64,000 nt of DNA from JAHDHW01 sp965277415 (GTDB lineage: Bacteria; Bacteroidota; Bacteroidia; Chitinophagales; Saprospiraceae): NCBI GenBank assembly GCA_965277415.1, contig CBDICS010000035.1, positions 29,294 through 93,293 on the forward strand. Reading direction: 5' to 3'. Below the pieces are notes generated by a model. The model did no database searches. It saw only the letters and a list, made by a program, of their open reading frames with translations, and had not been told where the DNA came from. Each line of letters opens with the position of its first letter. Within the stretch, counting starts at the first letter, position 1. This document shows positions 26,556-36,002 of the stretch, piece after piece. The position numbers and the translations under genes were made by a program.

Positions 26556-27131
26556 CTAATTAGATTTTTTAACAAATTTTGTCAGGATTACAATATGTTG
26601 TCCATCAACTTTGCCTTCGATGTATGCTGCATTATTAGGGTCAAGCCGAATTCTTCTGACCGCAAGGCCTCTTTTAGCGGTTATGCTAGAGCCTTTAACG
26701 TTTAAATCCTGAATCAGCGTGACGGTATCTCCAGCTTGTAAAATATGACCATTACTGTCTTTATGAACAATAGGAGCATCTGTTTCGCTTATTTCAGACT
26801 TAGCCCATTCCATTGTTTCATCATCTAAATAAAGCATTCCAATTAAATCCTGTGCCCAATTTTCCGAACTTAATCGGTTTAATAACCGATAAGCCATCAC
26901 TTGGACTGCAGGTTCTTGACTCCACATACTTTCATTCAGACAACGCCAATGATTAATATCCATCTGATCAGAATCATTTATTTGAGATTGACATGTGCTG
27001 CACACAAGGATTTGATTTTCAGGAGCCTCGGAAGTCTTTGGAGGAACTAAATACGCAGAAAGTCCTTCTGTCCCAGAACAAAGTTCACATTTGGATTCAG
27101 AACGAGTATGTAGAATGTCAGAAGTAACCAT
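26556..27131 (-). CDS. PhnA/YjdM-type zinc-ribbon protein
   Basis: 191 residues, longer than the ~110-residue E. coli YjdM because of a helical insert. The N-terminal zinc ribbon is seen as CELC (16-19) and CSTC. The C-terminal PhnA domain has the usual VHKDSNGHILQAGDTVTLIQ then DLNVKGSS, and VDGQHIVILTKFVKK. Despite the old name alkylphosphonate uptake protein, no phosphonate genes are nearby and the biochemical role of this family is unclear. Cytosolic, single-gene unit, flanked by hairpin arrays on both sides. Confidence 0.85.
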   Translation of the reverse strand: MVTSDILHTRSESKCELCSGTEGLSAYLVPPKTSEAPENQILVCSTCQSQINDSDQMDINHWRCLNESMWSQEPAVQVMAYRLLNRLSSENWAQDLIGMLYLDDETMEWAKSEISETDAPIVHKDSNGHILQAGDTVTLIQDLNVKGSSITAKRGLAVRRIRLDPNNAAYIEGKVDGQHIVILTKFVKKSN

Positions 27132-27340
27132 TAAAATTTATTGAAAATAAAGAGATTAGTGAATGATTTTAGAACAACTTACTAAGATTCCAGATGTTTT
27201 GAGAAGCGAAAGTTACGGATTTTATGATTGAATCAAGAAAAATTTGTTGGAACCACCATGGCAATCGCAAGATTCACTGGAAACTTGAATACACTGGAGG
27301 TAAAATATCAAATTTTTATAAGAATGCTGGAAGCAAGATC

Positions 27341-27462
27341 CTCACAAAGCCCTTTAGGGCTGATAACAAGACCGAAGGTCGATCATAAGCAAAGCGATCA
27401 CTAAATCACATAGTCCTTAGGACTGATCACCACATCACAAGTGAAGCGATCATCCTAACACA
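27341..27462. repeat. Hairpin-GATC array, copy 3
   Basis: Begins CACAAAGCCCTTTAGGGCTG, then GACCGAAGGTCGATCA, AAGCAAAGCGATCAC, AGTCCTTAGGACTGATCAC and AAGTGAAGCGATCATC. It lies in a 718-base gap (27132-27849). GCAATCGCAAG lies before it and CAGCAATCGCC after it. A TAATTTTG box at 27623 could be part of a promoter for the sigma-factor operon. Confidence 0.75.
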
Positions 27463-27849
27463 AATCTAAAATGTCCTTCTTACAGCAATCGCCCTATTGG
27501 AGCCATCTTTTAAATAAATACCCTTGATGTACTATATCAAGCTATATAGCCATAATATAGGAGCAAATGCTAAATTCCCGACATGCATTTATACATCTAA
27601 AATAAAAAAAATAAAAATAATTTAATTTTGCACCAACCCTTTCTCTTTAATCTGCAACTATAGAGGTAATTATGCCAATCAGGAGTTAAAGTATTTGAAC
27701 TTAAGGTTAAAGATTGAAGAAAAAGGTAATTGTGATGATATTCTAAAAACTTTTGGATCAGTTTAAATTAACTGATTTTTATCAAAATGAATTGAGTAAA
27801 AACATTTTCCCAAAAGTATTCATTCCTTGATTTGCATAAGGTAGCAATA

Positions 27850-28398
27850 ATGAAGAATTCTGGAGATGAAAAGATACTGGTAAAAGCTTGCTTAAAAGGC
27901 GATATAATAGCGCAAAAACGCTTTTATCATCGCTTTGGAGCCAAAATGTTGGCCGTATGCTGGCGCTATGCAAAAACGAGAGAAGAAGCGGAAGATTTAT
28001 TACAAGAGGGCTTTTTAAACGTTTTTAAAAGTTTATCCAGCTATCAATTTAAAGGTTCTCTAGAAGGTTGGGTTCGAAAGATAATTGTTAATGTCGCTTT
28101 ACAAAAGTTTCGAAAACAAAGCTTGACTTTTGATTCTAATATTGAAATAGAGCACATGAACTTGGAAAATCGGAACCATGAACAAATATATCAGCAGTTT
28201 GAGATCAAAGATTTACTTAGTATGCTAGATATTTTACCACGAGGTTGTAGAATCATTTTTAATCTATATGTACTGGAAGAATTTAATCACAAAGAGATTG
28301 CAGAAAAACTAAATATTACAATAGGTACTTCAAAATCTCAGCTTGCAAAAGCAAGAAACTTAATAAAAGAGCAAATGAAAATTTCCCAATTGAGATGA
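27850..28398 (+). CDS. ECF-type RNA polymerase sigma factor
   Basis: 182 residues from ATG 27850 (a TTG 18 bases upstream is possible). Sigma-70 region 2 is seen as ARYFHRFGAK-like QKRFYHRFGAKMLAVCWRYA then EEAEDLLQEGFLNVF. Region 4 is seen as LPRGCRIIFNLYVLEEFNHK followed by EIAEKLNITIGTSKSQLAKA. There is no anti-sigma gene of classical type, but the next gene overlaps by 4 bases (ATGA) and encodes a single-pass membrane protein that may be the regulator. ECF sigma factors respond to envelope signals; the signal here is unknown. Confidence 0.92.
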   Translation: MKNSGDEKILVKACLKGDIIAQKRFYHRFGAKMLAVCWRYAKTREEAEDLLQEGFLNVFKSLSSYQFKGSLEGWVRKIIVNVALQKFRKQSLTFDSNIEIEHMNLENRNHEQIYQQFEIKDLLSMLDILPRGCRIIFNLYVLEEFNHKEIAEKLNITIGTSKSQLAKARNLIKEQMKISQLR

Positions 28399-29891
28399 AA
28401 AGCAAAAAATACATACCTGATCACCTATTTCAAGAATCATTTGAAGATGCTTCTATTAAACCTTCCGATAGTGTTTGGATGGGTTTAGAAAATGAGCTCT
28501 TGGAGATTCAAGCTACAAAGGCAAAGCGTAAGCGGAGAAGATGGTTTTTTCTATTCTTTGTAGTTGGAATATTGACACTAGCTTATGGAGGGATGACTTT
28601 CTTAGGAGAAGATGCTCAAGAAGAACTTGGCCAGGATGTAAATAACGATAATACTTCTCCCCAGCAGTTAAATTCACCGATAGATAAAGTTAAAAGTATT
28701 GAGACAATTGCTTCAAACCACACTGAAAATTCTCAAAAACAAAAAACTAATACAGGACTTTCAATATCTGCGGATACAAATAACAGTATTAAAAACATCA
28801 ATAAGTCAGAACAAACAATTTCAACTGTCGTCCAACAACCTGAATTAAAGTTGCAAAAGAAAGTATTTACAGCAGATGAACCTGCCCAGAGCTCTTCCTT
28901 TGTAACAGCTAAGCAACCAAATGAAAATGTAGAGAGACAACAGTTAAATACAACTGAATCCCAAAAAACACTTGATGATCAATTAACTAATGATCAAAGA
29001 AGTAAAGTTTCACCAATTTTAAAAGCGGAAGGCCGTCGTTCAATTTCACAAATTGATCTATTGACCAATGATTTTTTATTAAAACCGCTAACTTCAAAAG
29101 AAACAAACCTCCGTCACTCAGCTTTAGAAGACGAAATATCGGAATCTAAAGATAGAATTCTTAGAAGATTGAGTATTGCCTTTTGGGCGTCTCGAAGCCA
29201 TTTTGACCGAAAATTGAAAGTCAATACTTCGGCTTCGGGTAATCCTAACCAATCAATTGCCTTTTTTAATCAACATGAATCTGGAAGTTCTGCTTGGTCT
29301 TACGGCCTGCAGGCGGGATATGATGTTAATGAGAAATGGCGTATTGAAACAGGTCTGGCTCTGACTCGATTTTCTTTGATTTCTAATTATGACATTCCAA
29401 CGATCTACAATGAGGGTAATCCTTCTATTGCAACGCTTTTGACATCTTTCAATACCAATAATATTCAATTTAATTTGAGAAATACTACGGGCTTGGAAGG
29501 AGGAGATTTAGTAACAATCAATGAAAATATAGAACAGTTGACAGAATGGCTGATGGTGCCACTTTTGGCAACATATAAAATAAAAAAAGGAAGGGTTCAC
29601 TTCCACTTGACTGCTGGACTAACTACTAGTTTTTTTCTAAACAATCACTTAATGGTCAATGAGTCTACAGGAGGAGTACAAGATTTTCAGCATTCTTTTT
29701 CAGAGGATGCTGCTAAAACTCATTTTAGTTATAGAGGAGCATTAAATATTTTTTATCATGTTAGTCCCAGAAACGCTTTTTTTATTGGTGGACACTACCA
29801 AAATGCCTTTACAGCGGCTAATAGCCAAAAGGCAGTTCACCTTTTTCCCTCTTTGAGTGGTTTGCAATTTGGAACTCAAAGAAAGTTTTAG
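28395..29891 (+). CDS. Membrane protein coupled to the ECF sigma factor, with outer-membrane-barrel-like domain
   Basis: 498 residues. The N-terminal ~45 are charged and probably cytosolic. One hydrophobic segment (WFFLFFVVGILTLAYGGMTF) follows, then a ~170-residue Asn/Gln/Ser/Thr-rich linker. The C-terminal ~240 residues have alternating aromatic strands typical of an outer-membrane beta-barrel (WSYGLQAGYDVNEKWRIETG, HFHLTAGLTTSFFLNN), ending AVHLFPSLSGLQFGTQRKF. The ATG overlaps the sigma-factor stop. It may act as an anti-sigma or sensor that spans from the inner membrane toward the outer membrane; that is inference. Confidence 0.7.
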   Translation: MKSKKYIPDHLFQESFEDASIKPSDSVWMGLENELLEIQATKAKRKRRRWFFLFFVVGILTLAYGGMTFLGEDAQEELGQDVNNDNTSPQQLNSPIDKVKSIETIASNHTENSQKQKTNTGLSISADTNNSIKNINKSEQTISTVVQQPELKLQKKVFTADEPAQSSSFVTAKQPNENVERQQLNTTESQKTLDDQLTNDQRSKVSPILKAEGRRSISQIDLLTNDFLLKPLTSKETNLRHSALEDEISESKDRILRRLSIAFWASRSHFDRKLKVNTSASGNPNQSIAFFNQHESGSSAWSYGLQAGYDVNEKWRIETGLALTRFSLISNYDIPTIYNEGNPSIATLLTSFNTNNIQFNLRNTTGLEGGDLVTINENIEQLTEWLMVPLLATYKIKKGRVHFHLTAGLTTSFFLNNHLMVNESTGGVQDFQHSFSEDAAKTHFSYRGALNIFYHVSPRNAFFIGGHYQNAFTAANSQKAVHLFPSLSGLQFGTQRKF

Positions 29892-29896
29892 TCAAT

Positions 29897-29940
29897 GATA
29901 TGACCATGACACTTTATGAGAGAAAAGTGTCAGGTCATAT
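29897..29940. terminator. Hairpin after the sigma-factor operon
   Basis: ATATGACC-A-TGACACTTT pairs with AAAGTGTCAGGTCATAT (17 bp with a single bulged A). No T tract follows, so it may stabilise the mRNA end rather than terminate by itself. Confidence 0.6.
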
Positions 29941-30006
29941 CTAACCGACTAAAAGATAATAAAATCTCTTAATCGTAATCTAGTTATTAATCATAAAATT
30001 AAAAAA

Positions 30007-30978
30007 ATGAAAAATTTATTCACCTTTTTAGCCGTCTTTTTATCACTTTCTTTAATAATAACCTCTTGTGGGAACAATGATGATGATGTAAACCCTAGTG
30101 GAGCTTCATCAAATTCATCAAATGTTGTTGATGTTTATTGTGATGAAATTGATGTATGGGTATTGGATAATTATCCAAATGAGACAATAGACAGCGTTAC
30201 TTTAGTTACTGATATTCTTCAAGGCACTGTTATAGATGTATATAAAGTGTATTTAAGTAATGGCGTTATTGCGACTTTTAATGTAGACGAAGTGTTCGGA
30301 TTACCAGCTTGTTCTTTAATTGATCAGACTTTACCTTGTGGATGTCCAATCATAAATGATCCAGTATGTGTGGATGGAACGACTTATTATAGCGAATGTG
30401 AGGCATTATGTGCAGGTGAAGATCCAAACGACATTGAACCTGGAGCTTGTAGCCCTTGTGGTTGTGACAATGTTTGGGATCCTGTTTGTGGTGATGGTGT
30501 AGACTATGATAATGAGTGTTTAGCTATATGTGCGGGTGTTGATCCTTTAGATATCGTACCTGGAGAATGTGGAGATCCTTGTGATTCTTGTGCTGGAGAT
30601 CCAGTATGTGTGAATGGTATTGATTATGCTAATGAGTGTGAAGCACTATGTGCAGGTGTTGATCCTGATGATATTGAACCTGGAGCATGTAGCAGCGGTA
30701 CTTGTAATGTAGAAGCTTTATTCCCAACAGCGACAGTAGTGAGCGAAGTATCCGGATATGATGAAGTAGGATATGGAAATGCTTTTTACGCGATCGTTCT
30801 TGATTTTGGTGGAACTGAAATTACGGTATACTTTACTGAAACTTGTGAGTACTATACTTTCTGTGATTGTGATCCAGATTTGGATATCGTTTGTGGAGCT
30901 GGTACAAATTATATTAATTCTTGTCATGCAGAGTGTGACGGAGTTGATGTTGGAGACATTACCCCTGGTCCTTGCTAA
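30007..30978 (+). CDS. Lipoprotein with four Kazal-type protease-inhibitor domains
   Basis: 323 residues. SPII signal, Cys21 in LIITSCGNN. Three consecutive Kazal domains at about 110-220 show the repeated pattern DPVC-DG-Y-ECEALCAGVDP-DIEPGAC. A fourth at the C terminus (about 280-323) reads DLDIVCGAGTNYINSCHAEC. A separate ~80-residue domain precedes the first Kazal and another ~55-residue segment lies before the last. Kazal domains block serine proteases in a substrate-like way. As an envelope lipoprotein it may guard the cell against its own or foreign proteases; the next gene encodes a very large metalloprotease. Confidence 0.85.
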   Translation: MKNLFTFLAVFLSLSLIITSCGNNDDDVNPSGASSNSSNVVDVYCDEIDVWVLDNYPNETIDSVTLVTDILQGTVIDVYKVYLSNGVIATFNVDEVFGLPACSLIDQTLPCGCPIINDPVCVDGTTYYSECEALCAGEDPNDIEPGACSPCGCDNVWDPVCGDGVDYDNECLAICAGVDPLDIVPGECGDPCDSCAGDPVCVNGIDYANECEALCAGVDPDDIEPGACSSGTCNVEALFPTATVVSEVSGYDEVGYGNAFYAIVLDFGGTEITVYFTETCEYYTFCDCDPDLDIVCGAGTNYINSCHAECDGVDVGDITPGPC

Positions 30979-31015
30979 TATTATTGCTACAGTTCAAATA
31001 CAATAACTGATTGTC

Positions 31016-31078
31016 ATCGGGATTTGGTTTAAGTTGAATGCGATTAAAAGTTGTCAACTTAGCCAAATTCCGATTTTT
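31016..31078 (+). terminator. Intrinsic terminator after the Kazal lipoprotein gene
   Basis: ATCGGGATTTGGTTTAAGTTG pairs almost completely with CAACTTAGCCAAATTCCGAT and is followed by TTTTT. The stop codon is 38 bases upstream. Confidence 0.8.
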
Positions 31079-31240
31079 GAGTTTAATTTGATAATCAAGT
31101 ATTATTGATGAATTACCCCAAAAGATACTGACTTAGAGTAAATTGAGGATTAGATCTTTCTTTGAGGCGAAAAATTATGTTCGTAGGCCGATTACGAAAT
31201 CCCTAATATCCTCTACCTCTTAGTAGTTTTATAAAAGTGA

Positions 31241-31347
31241 TTCTTTGACAAACCCCGTGTATGAGACAAAGCCATAAACAAGATCAAGGCTTCTTTTAGT
31301 CGCTTTTGATCTTATTTACGGCTTGTCCACGGGATTTGGTCAAAGAA
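31241..31347. repeat. Long imperfect inverted repeat upstream of the giant metalloprotease gene
   Basis: TTCTTTGACAAACCCCGTGT...AACAAGATCAAGGC on the left and GCTTTTGATCTTATTT...CCACGGGATTTGGTCAAAGAA on the right form arms of about 45 bases with scattered mismatches. It lies ~100 bases before the next start, in the 466-base gap 30979-31444. It could be a leader structure or a MITE. Confidence 0.55.
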
Positions 31348-31444
31348 CGATAAAAGTCTACCTTCTTTGAATTGTAGTGCTTTTCCCCAGTACTATGATT
31401 TAAACTTTTGAAATCATGAAATAAGCCAAAACTTAATAAAAGGT

Positions 31445-33136
31445 ATGCCTCGATATGTAAGCTATTTATGTGTACTGATCTTTTTCCCTTCTTTACTGCA
31501 TGCTCAATGCATGTTGGAAAATATGTCCTTGATTGAGCGAAATACATTTTCTACGGAGATATTTGATGGGATCGTCACAAGCCAAAATACAATATTTAAT
31601 GAGGCCGATGGGCATATCTACACCATTTATGAAATAGATGAAAAAGAATCTGAAAGGTCTATTTTATTTTCGATTCGTGGAGGCCGAGTAAATGATCTAA
31701 TAGAAATAGTAACGCCTTCATTGAAATTAAATATTGGAGATCAAGGTTTATTTTTTCTAAAGGAATGGAATACCAATAAAAGGGGAGAAATAATATATGA
31801 GGGCGCTGTTGGCTTATTAAGCTTTTTAAAATATAATGAAAAACAAGATAATTATTCAGATGGTTTAAATGTTTACAATAAAAACGAAATAATATCATCT
31901 CTTGACGGTTTGAACATTAAAACTCTTTCTTCTTCAAAGGAAGAGACTTCTCCTTCTCTTTTAGTTCCCCCTGTTATTTTAGGAATTTCCCCTACTGTTG
32001 TAACTGCGGGTACAGAAGAAATAATCACTATAACTGGAAACAACTTTGGTAGTAGCGCGACAGGATTTGCTTTATTGGAATTAAGGAATCCAGATATTAC
32101 GGGTTCCTTAATTGCATATGAGGCTGTCAATCCTGAGCATATTCTATCCTGGACAAATACTCAGATTCAGGTTATTGTGCCAGGGAGAGACCCTTTTTTA
32201 GGGAAAGCAGGGGCAGGAAGTGGTAAAGTTCGAGTACGAAACCCGGAAGGAGAAACGACAACTTCCGCTATGACAATTACTGTCAGATATAATCGTTTTA
32301 CAGACGGTATTGATGGAATGCTGCTCATAGATGACAATGGATTTGGTGGTTATACCCTTAGTTATAATGAAGCTTTCTTTGTTAACACACCTGCCGTTGA
32401 TGCATTTGAACGTGCATTGGAAACTTGGCAATGTACTATTGAGACCAGTGTCGTAACGGATGGTTCGACTACGACATCTAGCTGCCCAGCTAATGATGGT
32501 GTAAATATTGTTTCATTTGATGGCAATTGCCAACTTCCGACTAACTTACATGCACAGACAACACATTGGTTTATTGCCTGTCCTAGCGGCGAAGCGATCT
32601 TTTTAGAAATGGATTTGATATTTGATGGCGAAGCAAATTGGAATTATGGTACAGGATTCCCTTCATCAGGTCAATTCGATTTCGAAAGCTTAGCCTTACA
32701 TGAACTAGGACATTCACATGGAATAGGCCATGTAAGAGATGAAAATTCGATTATGTATCCTTTATTACAAACTGGGATCGTAAAGCGAGATATTGATTCT
32801 GATTCAGAAGAATGTGGCGATGCAATCGTCTTAGAAAGTAGTATTTTAAGTGATTGTGGTGGGAATGATCCCTTTATTCCTTTACCTGCTTGTAACTTAC
32901 CTTGCGAATTAATGCTTTCTGCAGTTCAAACATCCGATTGCTTACCAAGTGGAATGGTTGATTATACGCTAACTGTTATCGATATAAATGGAGGGAGTTC
33001 AGGCTTTAATGTTTTAGTAGATGGAGTCCTTACACCAGAAAGCCCGTATGATTATGAAGTCTTTTGGAACGACTATCGTCTCTCTAAGTATAATAGGAGA
33101 TGGCGAATCACATATGATAGAAATTCAAGATGTTAA
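31445..33136 (+). CDS. Giant secreted metalloprotease-adhesin, N-terminal part (frame broken at ~33059)
   Basis: First segment of a gene that reads on to 40196 once four +1 frameshifts are corrected. Signal peptide (LLHAQ, residue ~21). A ~150-residue domain of unknown type follows, then an IPT/TIG domain (175-280: PPVILGISPTVVTAGTEEII...). Next is a zinc-metalloprotease domain with HELGHSHGIGH (419-429) and the Met-turn NSIMYP (Met437), as in matrixin/metzincin enzymes. The first ~94-residue Ig-like repeat starts near residue 485. The reading frame is lost at about 33059, where one extra base appears; the true frame continues SFGTTIVSLSIIGDG. The last ~25 codons of this segment are therefore out of frame. 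Confidence 0.85.
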   Translation: MPRYVSYLCVLIFFPSLLHAQCMLENMSLIERNTFSTEIFDGIVTSQNTIFNEADGHIYTIYEIDEKESERSILFSIRGGRVNDLIEIVTPSLKLNIGDQGLFFLKEWNTNKRGEIIYEGAVGLLSFLKYNEKQDNYSDGLNVYNKNEIISSLDGLNIKTLSSSKEETSPSLLVPPVILGISPTVVTAGTEEIITITGNNFGSSATGFALLELRNPDITGSLIAYEAVNPEHILSWTNTQIQVIVPGRDPFLGKAGAGSGKVRVRNPEGETTTSAMTITVRYNRFTDGIDGMLLIDDNGFGGYTLSYNEAFFVNTPAVDAFERALETWQCTIETSVVTDGSTTTSSCPANDGVNIVSFDGNCQLPTNLHAQTTHWFIACPSGEAIFLEMDLIFDGEANWNYGTGFPSSGQFDFESLALHELGHSHGIGHVRDENSIMYPLLQTGIVKRDIDSDSEECGDAIVLESSILSDCGGNDPFIPLPACNLPCELMLSAVQTSDCLPSGMVDYTLTVIDINGGSSGFNVLVDGVLTPESPYDYEVFWNDYRLSKYNRRWRITYDRNSRC

Positions 33137-33404
33137 CTCCCTGGATTGTCTAGATTCAGTTGATGTTACTCCTCCTGATTGCTTTTGTTCTTTAGATATG
33201 GTGCTTTCGCAAGTAGGGAATTGTGATATAAATAATGAATTGCCTTATTCACTCAACGTGTTAGATAATAATGGAGGTACTTCTGGATTTAATGTTTTTA
33301 TAAATAGTGTCTTACTGACTGGAAGTCCATTTGATTATGATAGCTCAGGAAGTACATTTTTGGATATTAATTTACCTGGAGATGGCCTAGAGCAAACTAT
33401 TTGA
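33021..33404 (+). pseudogene. Giant metalloprotease-adhesin, segment 2 (repeats 1-2)
   Basis: Continuation of the same protein in another frame. From about 33060 it completes repeat 1 and carries all of repeat 2 (CFCSLDMVLSQVGNC...). It stops at TGA after GDGLEQTI because of an extra T at 33401-33402; the expected continuation EIIDVDDVLC is found in the next frame. The annotated ATG at 33021 is internal to the upstream segment and not a real start. Confidence 0.7.
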
Positions 33405-33447
33405 AATTATAGATGTTGATGATGTTTTATGTACGATAAGCGATTCA

Positions 33448-34647
33448 GTGGTGACTGAAAATTGTATTTGCGATCTTAGTTTTGAGGTAACGCCTTCTGA
33501 GGATTGCCTGGCAAATGATAGCTTATTATATACCCTGACCATAACATCTGTCAATGGAAGTGATATTGGTTTCAATGTAATAGTGGATGGGGTAGGTGAT
33601 GTGAATAATCCTTATGCTTATGATGCTTCGGGGACGACCGTGCTTACGATATTATTGCCAGGTGATGCATCGGATCATACGATTTCGGTAGTAGATGCGG
33701 TGGATAATTTATGCGAAGATAATACAACAGTAACAACAATAGATTGTACTTGTGAATTGGGTTTTACAGCGGTACAGACGACTGGCTGTGATCTTACAGA
33801 TAGTGTAACGGTTTCTTTAACGATCACTTCATTAAATGTCGGGACATCCGGTTTTGATGTATTGGTAGATGGTGTAATACTCGGCACAGGTCCATTTACT
33901 TATGGTGCAAGTGGTACGACGATTTTAGATATTACTGTATTAGGAGATGGCACAGCACATCTGATAGAAGTAGTGGATGTGGAAGATGATGAATGTATGT
34001 CGAGTACTATGATTACAACAGAGGATTGCATTTGTGATCTTAGCTTTGAAGTAACGCCTTCTGAGAACTGTCTGACAAATGATAGCTTACTATATACCCT
34101 AACAATAACATCTGTAAATGGGAGTGGTGTTGGTTTCAATGTAATGATAGATGGGGTAGGCGATGTGAATAATCCTTATGCTTACGATGCTTCAGGAACA
34201 ACCGTGCTTACGATATTATTGCCAGGTGATGCATCGGATCATACGATTTCGGTAGTAGATGCTTTGGATAATTTATGTGAAGATAATACAACCGTAACGA
34301 CAATAGATTGTACCTGTGAATTGGATTTTACAGCGGTACAGACGACTGGCTGTGATCTTACAGATAGTGTAACGGTTTCTTTAACGATCACTTCATTAAA
34401 TGTCGGGACATCCGGTTTTGATGTATTGGTAGATGGTGTAATACTCGGCACAGGTCCATTTACTTATGGTGCAAGTGGTACGACGATTTTAGATATTACT
34501 GTATTAGGAGATGGCACAGCACATCTGATAGAAGTAGTGGATGTGGAAGATGATGAATGTATGTCGAGTACTATGATTACAACAGAGGATTGCATTTGTG
34601 ATCTTAGCTTTGAAGTAACGCCTTCTGAGAATTTGTCTGACAAATGA
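33448..34647 (+). pseudogene. Giant metalloprotease-adhesin, segment 3 (repeats 3-6)
   Basis: Third frame of the same protein, open from about 33403. It holds two copies of a 188-residue double unit (CICDLSFEVTPSE-type repeat plus CTCELDFTAVQTTGC-type repeat), one at 33463 and one at 34027. The frame is lost near 34632, where copy 3 reads GAATTTGTCTG against GAACTGTCTG in the other copies, a one-base gain. Confidence 0.7.
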
Positions 34648-36002
34648 TAGCTTATTATATACCCTGACAATAACATCTGAAAATGGGAGTGGTGTTGGTT
34701 TCAATGTAATAGTGGATGGGGTAGGCGATGTGAATAATCCTTATGCTTACGATGTTTCAGGAACGACCGTGCTTACGATATTATTGCCAGGTGATGCATC
34801 GGATCATACGATTTCGGTAGTAGATGCTTTGGATAATTTATGTGAAGATAATACAACCGTAACGACAATAGATTGTACCTGTGAATTGGATTTTACAGCG
34901 GTACAGACGACCGGCTGCGATCTTACAGACAGTGTAACGGTTTCCTTAACAATCACGTCATTAAATGTCGGGACATCCGGTTTTGATGTATTGGTAGATG
35001 GTGTAATACTCGGCACAGGTCCATTTACTTATGGTGCAAGTGGTACGACGATTTTAGATATTACTGTATTAGGAGATGGCACAGCACATCTGATAGAAGT
35101 AGTGGATGTGGAAGATGATGAATGTATGTCGAGTACTATGATTACAACAGAGGATTGCATTTGTGATCTTAGCTTTGAAGTAACGCCTTCTGAGAACTGT
35201 CTGACAAATGATAGCTTACTATATACCCTAACAATAACATCTGTAAATGGGAGTGGTGTTGGTTTCAATGTAATGATAGATGGGGTAGGCGATGTGAATA
35301 ATCCTTATGCTTACGATGCTTCAGGAACAACCGTGCTTACGATATTATTGCCAGGTGATGCATCGGATCATACGATTTCGGTAGTAGATGCTTTGGATAA
35401 TTTATGTGAAGATAATACAACAGTAACGACAATAGATTGTACCTGTGAATTGGATTTTACAGCGGTACAGACGACTGGCTGTGATCTTACAGATAGTGTA
35501 ACGGTTTCTTTAACGATCACTTCATTAAATGTCGGGACATCCGGTTTTGATGTATTGGTAGATGGTGTAATACTCGGTGCAGGTCCATTTACGTATGGTG
35601 CGAGTGGTACGACGATATTAGATATTACCGTATTTGGGGATGGCGCAGCACACTTGATAGAAGTAGTGGATGTGGAAGATGATGAATGTATGTCGAGTAC
35701 TATGGATTACGACAGAAGATTGTATCTGCGATATAAGTTTTACAGCCGTTGCAGTAGGAGGATGTACAGCGACTGATAGTATTTTGTATACGCTAACGAT
35801 CACATCTGAAAATGGGAGTGATGTTGGTTTCAATGTAATAGTGGATGGGGTAGGTGATGTGAATAATCCTTATACTTATGATGCTTCAGGGACGACCGTA
35901 CTTACGATATCCTTACCAGGTGATGCATCAGATCATACGATTTCGGTAGTAGATGCGGTGGATAATTTATGCGAAGATAATACAACGGTAACGACAATAG
36001 AT
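33463..36002. repeat. 564-bp tandem duplications inside the giant gene
   Basis: Copies start at 33463, 34027, 34591, 35156 and 35721 (last one diverging after its first half). Spacing is 564 bases, or 565 where a frameshift base was gained. Long stretches, for example the whole GFDVLVDGVILGTGPFTYG region, are nearly identical at the DNA level, which points to recent duplication or gene conversion. Confidence 0.9.
34712..35776 (+). pseudogene. Giant metalloprotease-adhesin, segment 4 (repeats 7-10)
   Basis: Fourth frame of the protein, effectively open from about 34634. It contains the rest of double unit 3 and all of double unit 4. The frame is lost at 35704-35705 by an extra G (ATGGATTACG against ATGATTACA in other copies); the correct continuation ITTEDCICDISFTAVAVGGC is in the next frame. 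The ATG at 34712 is internal. Confidence 0.7.
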
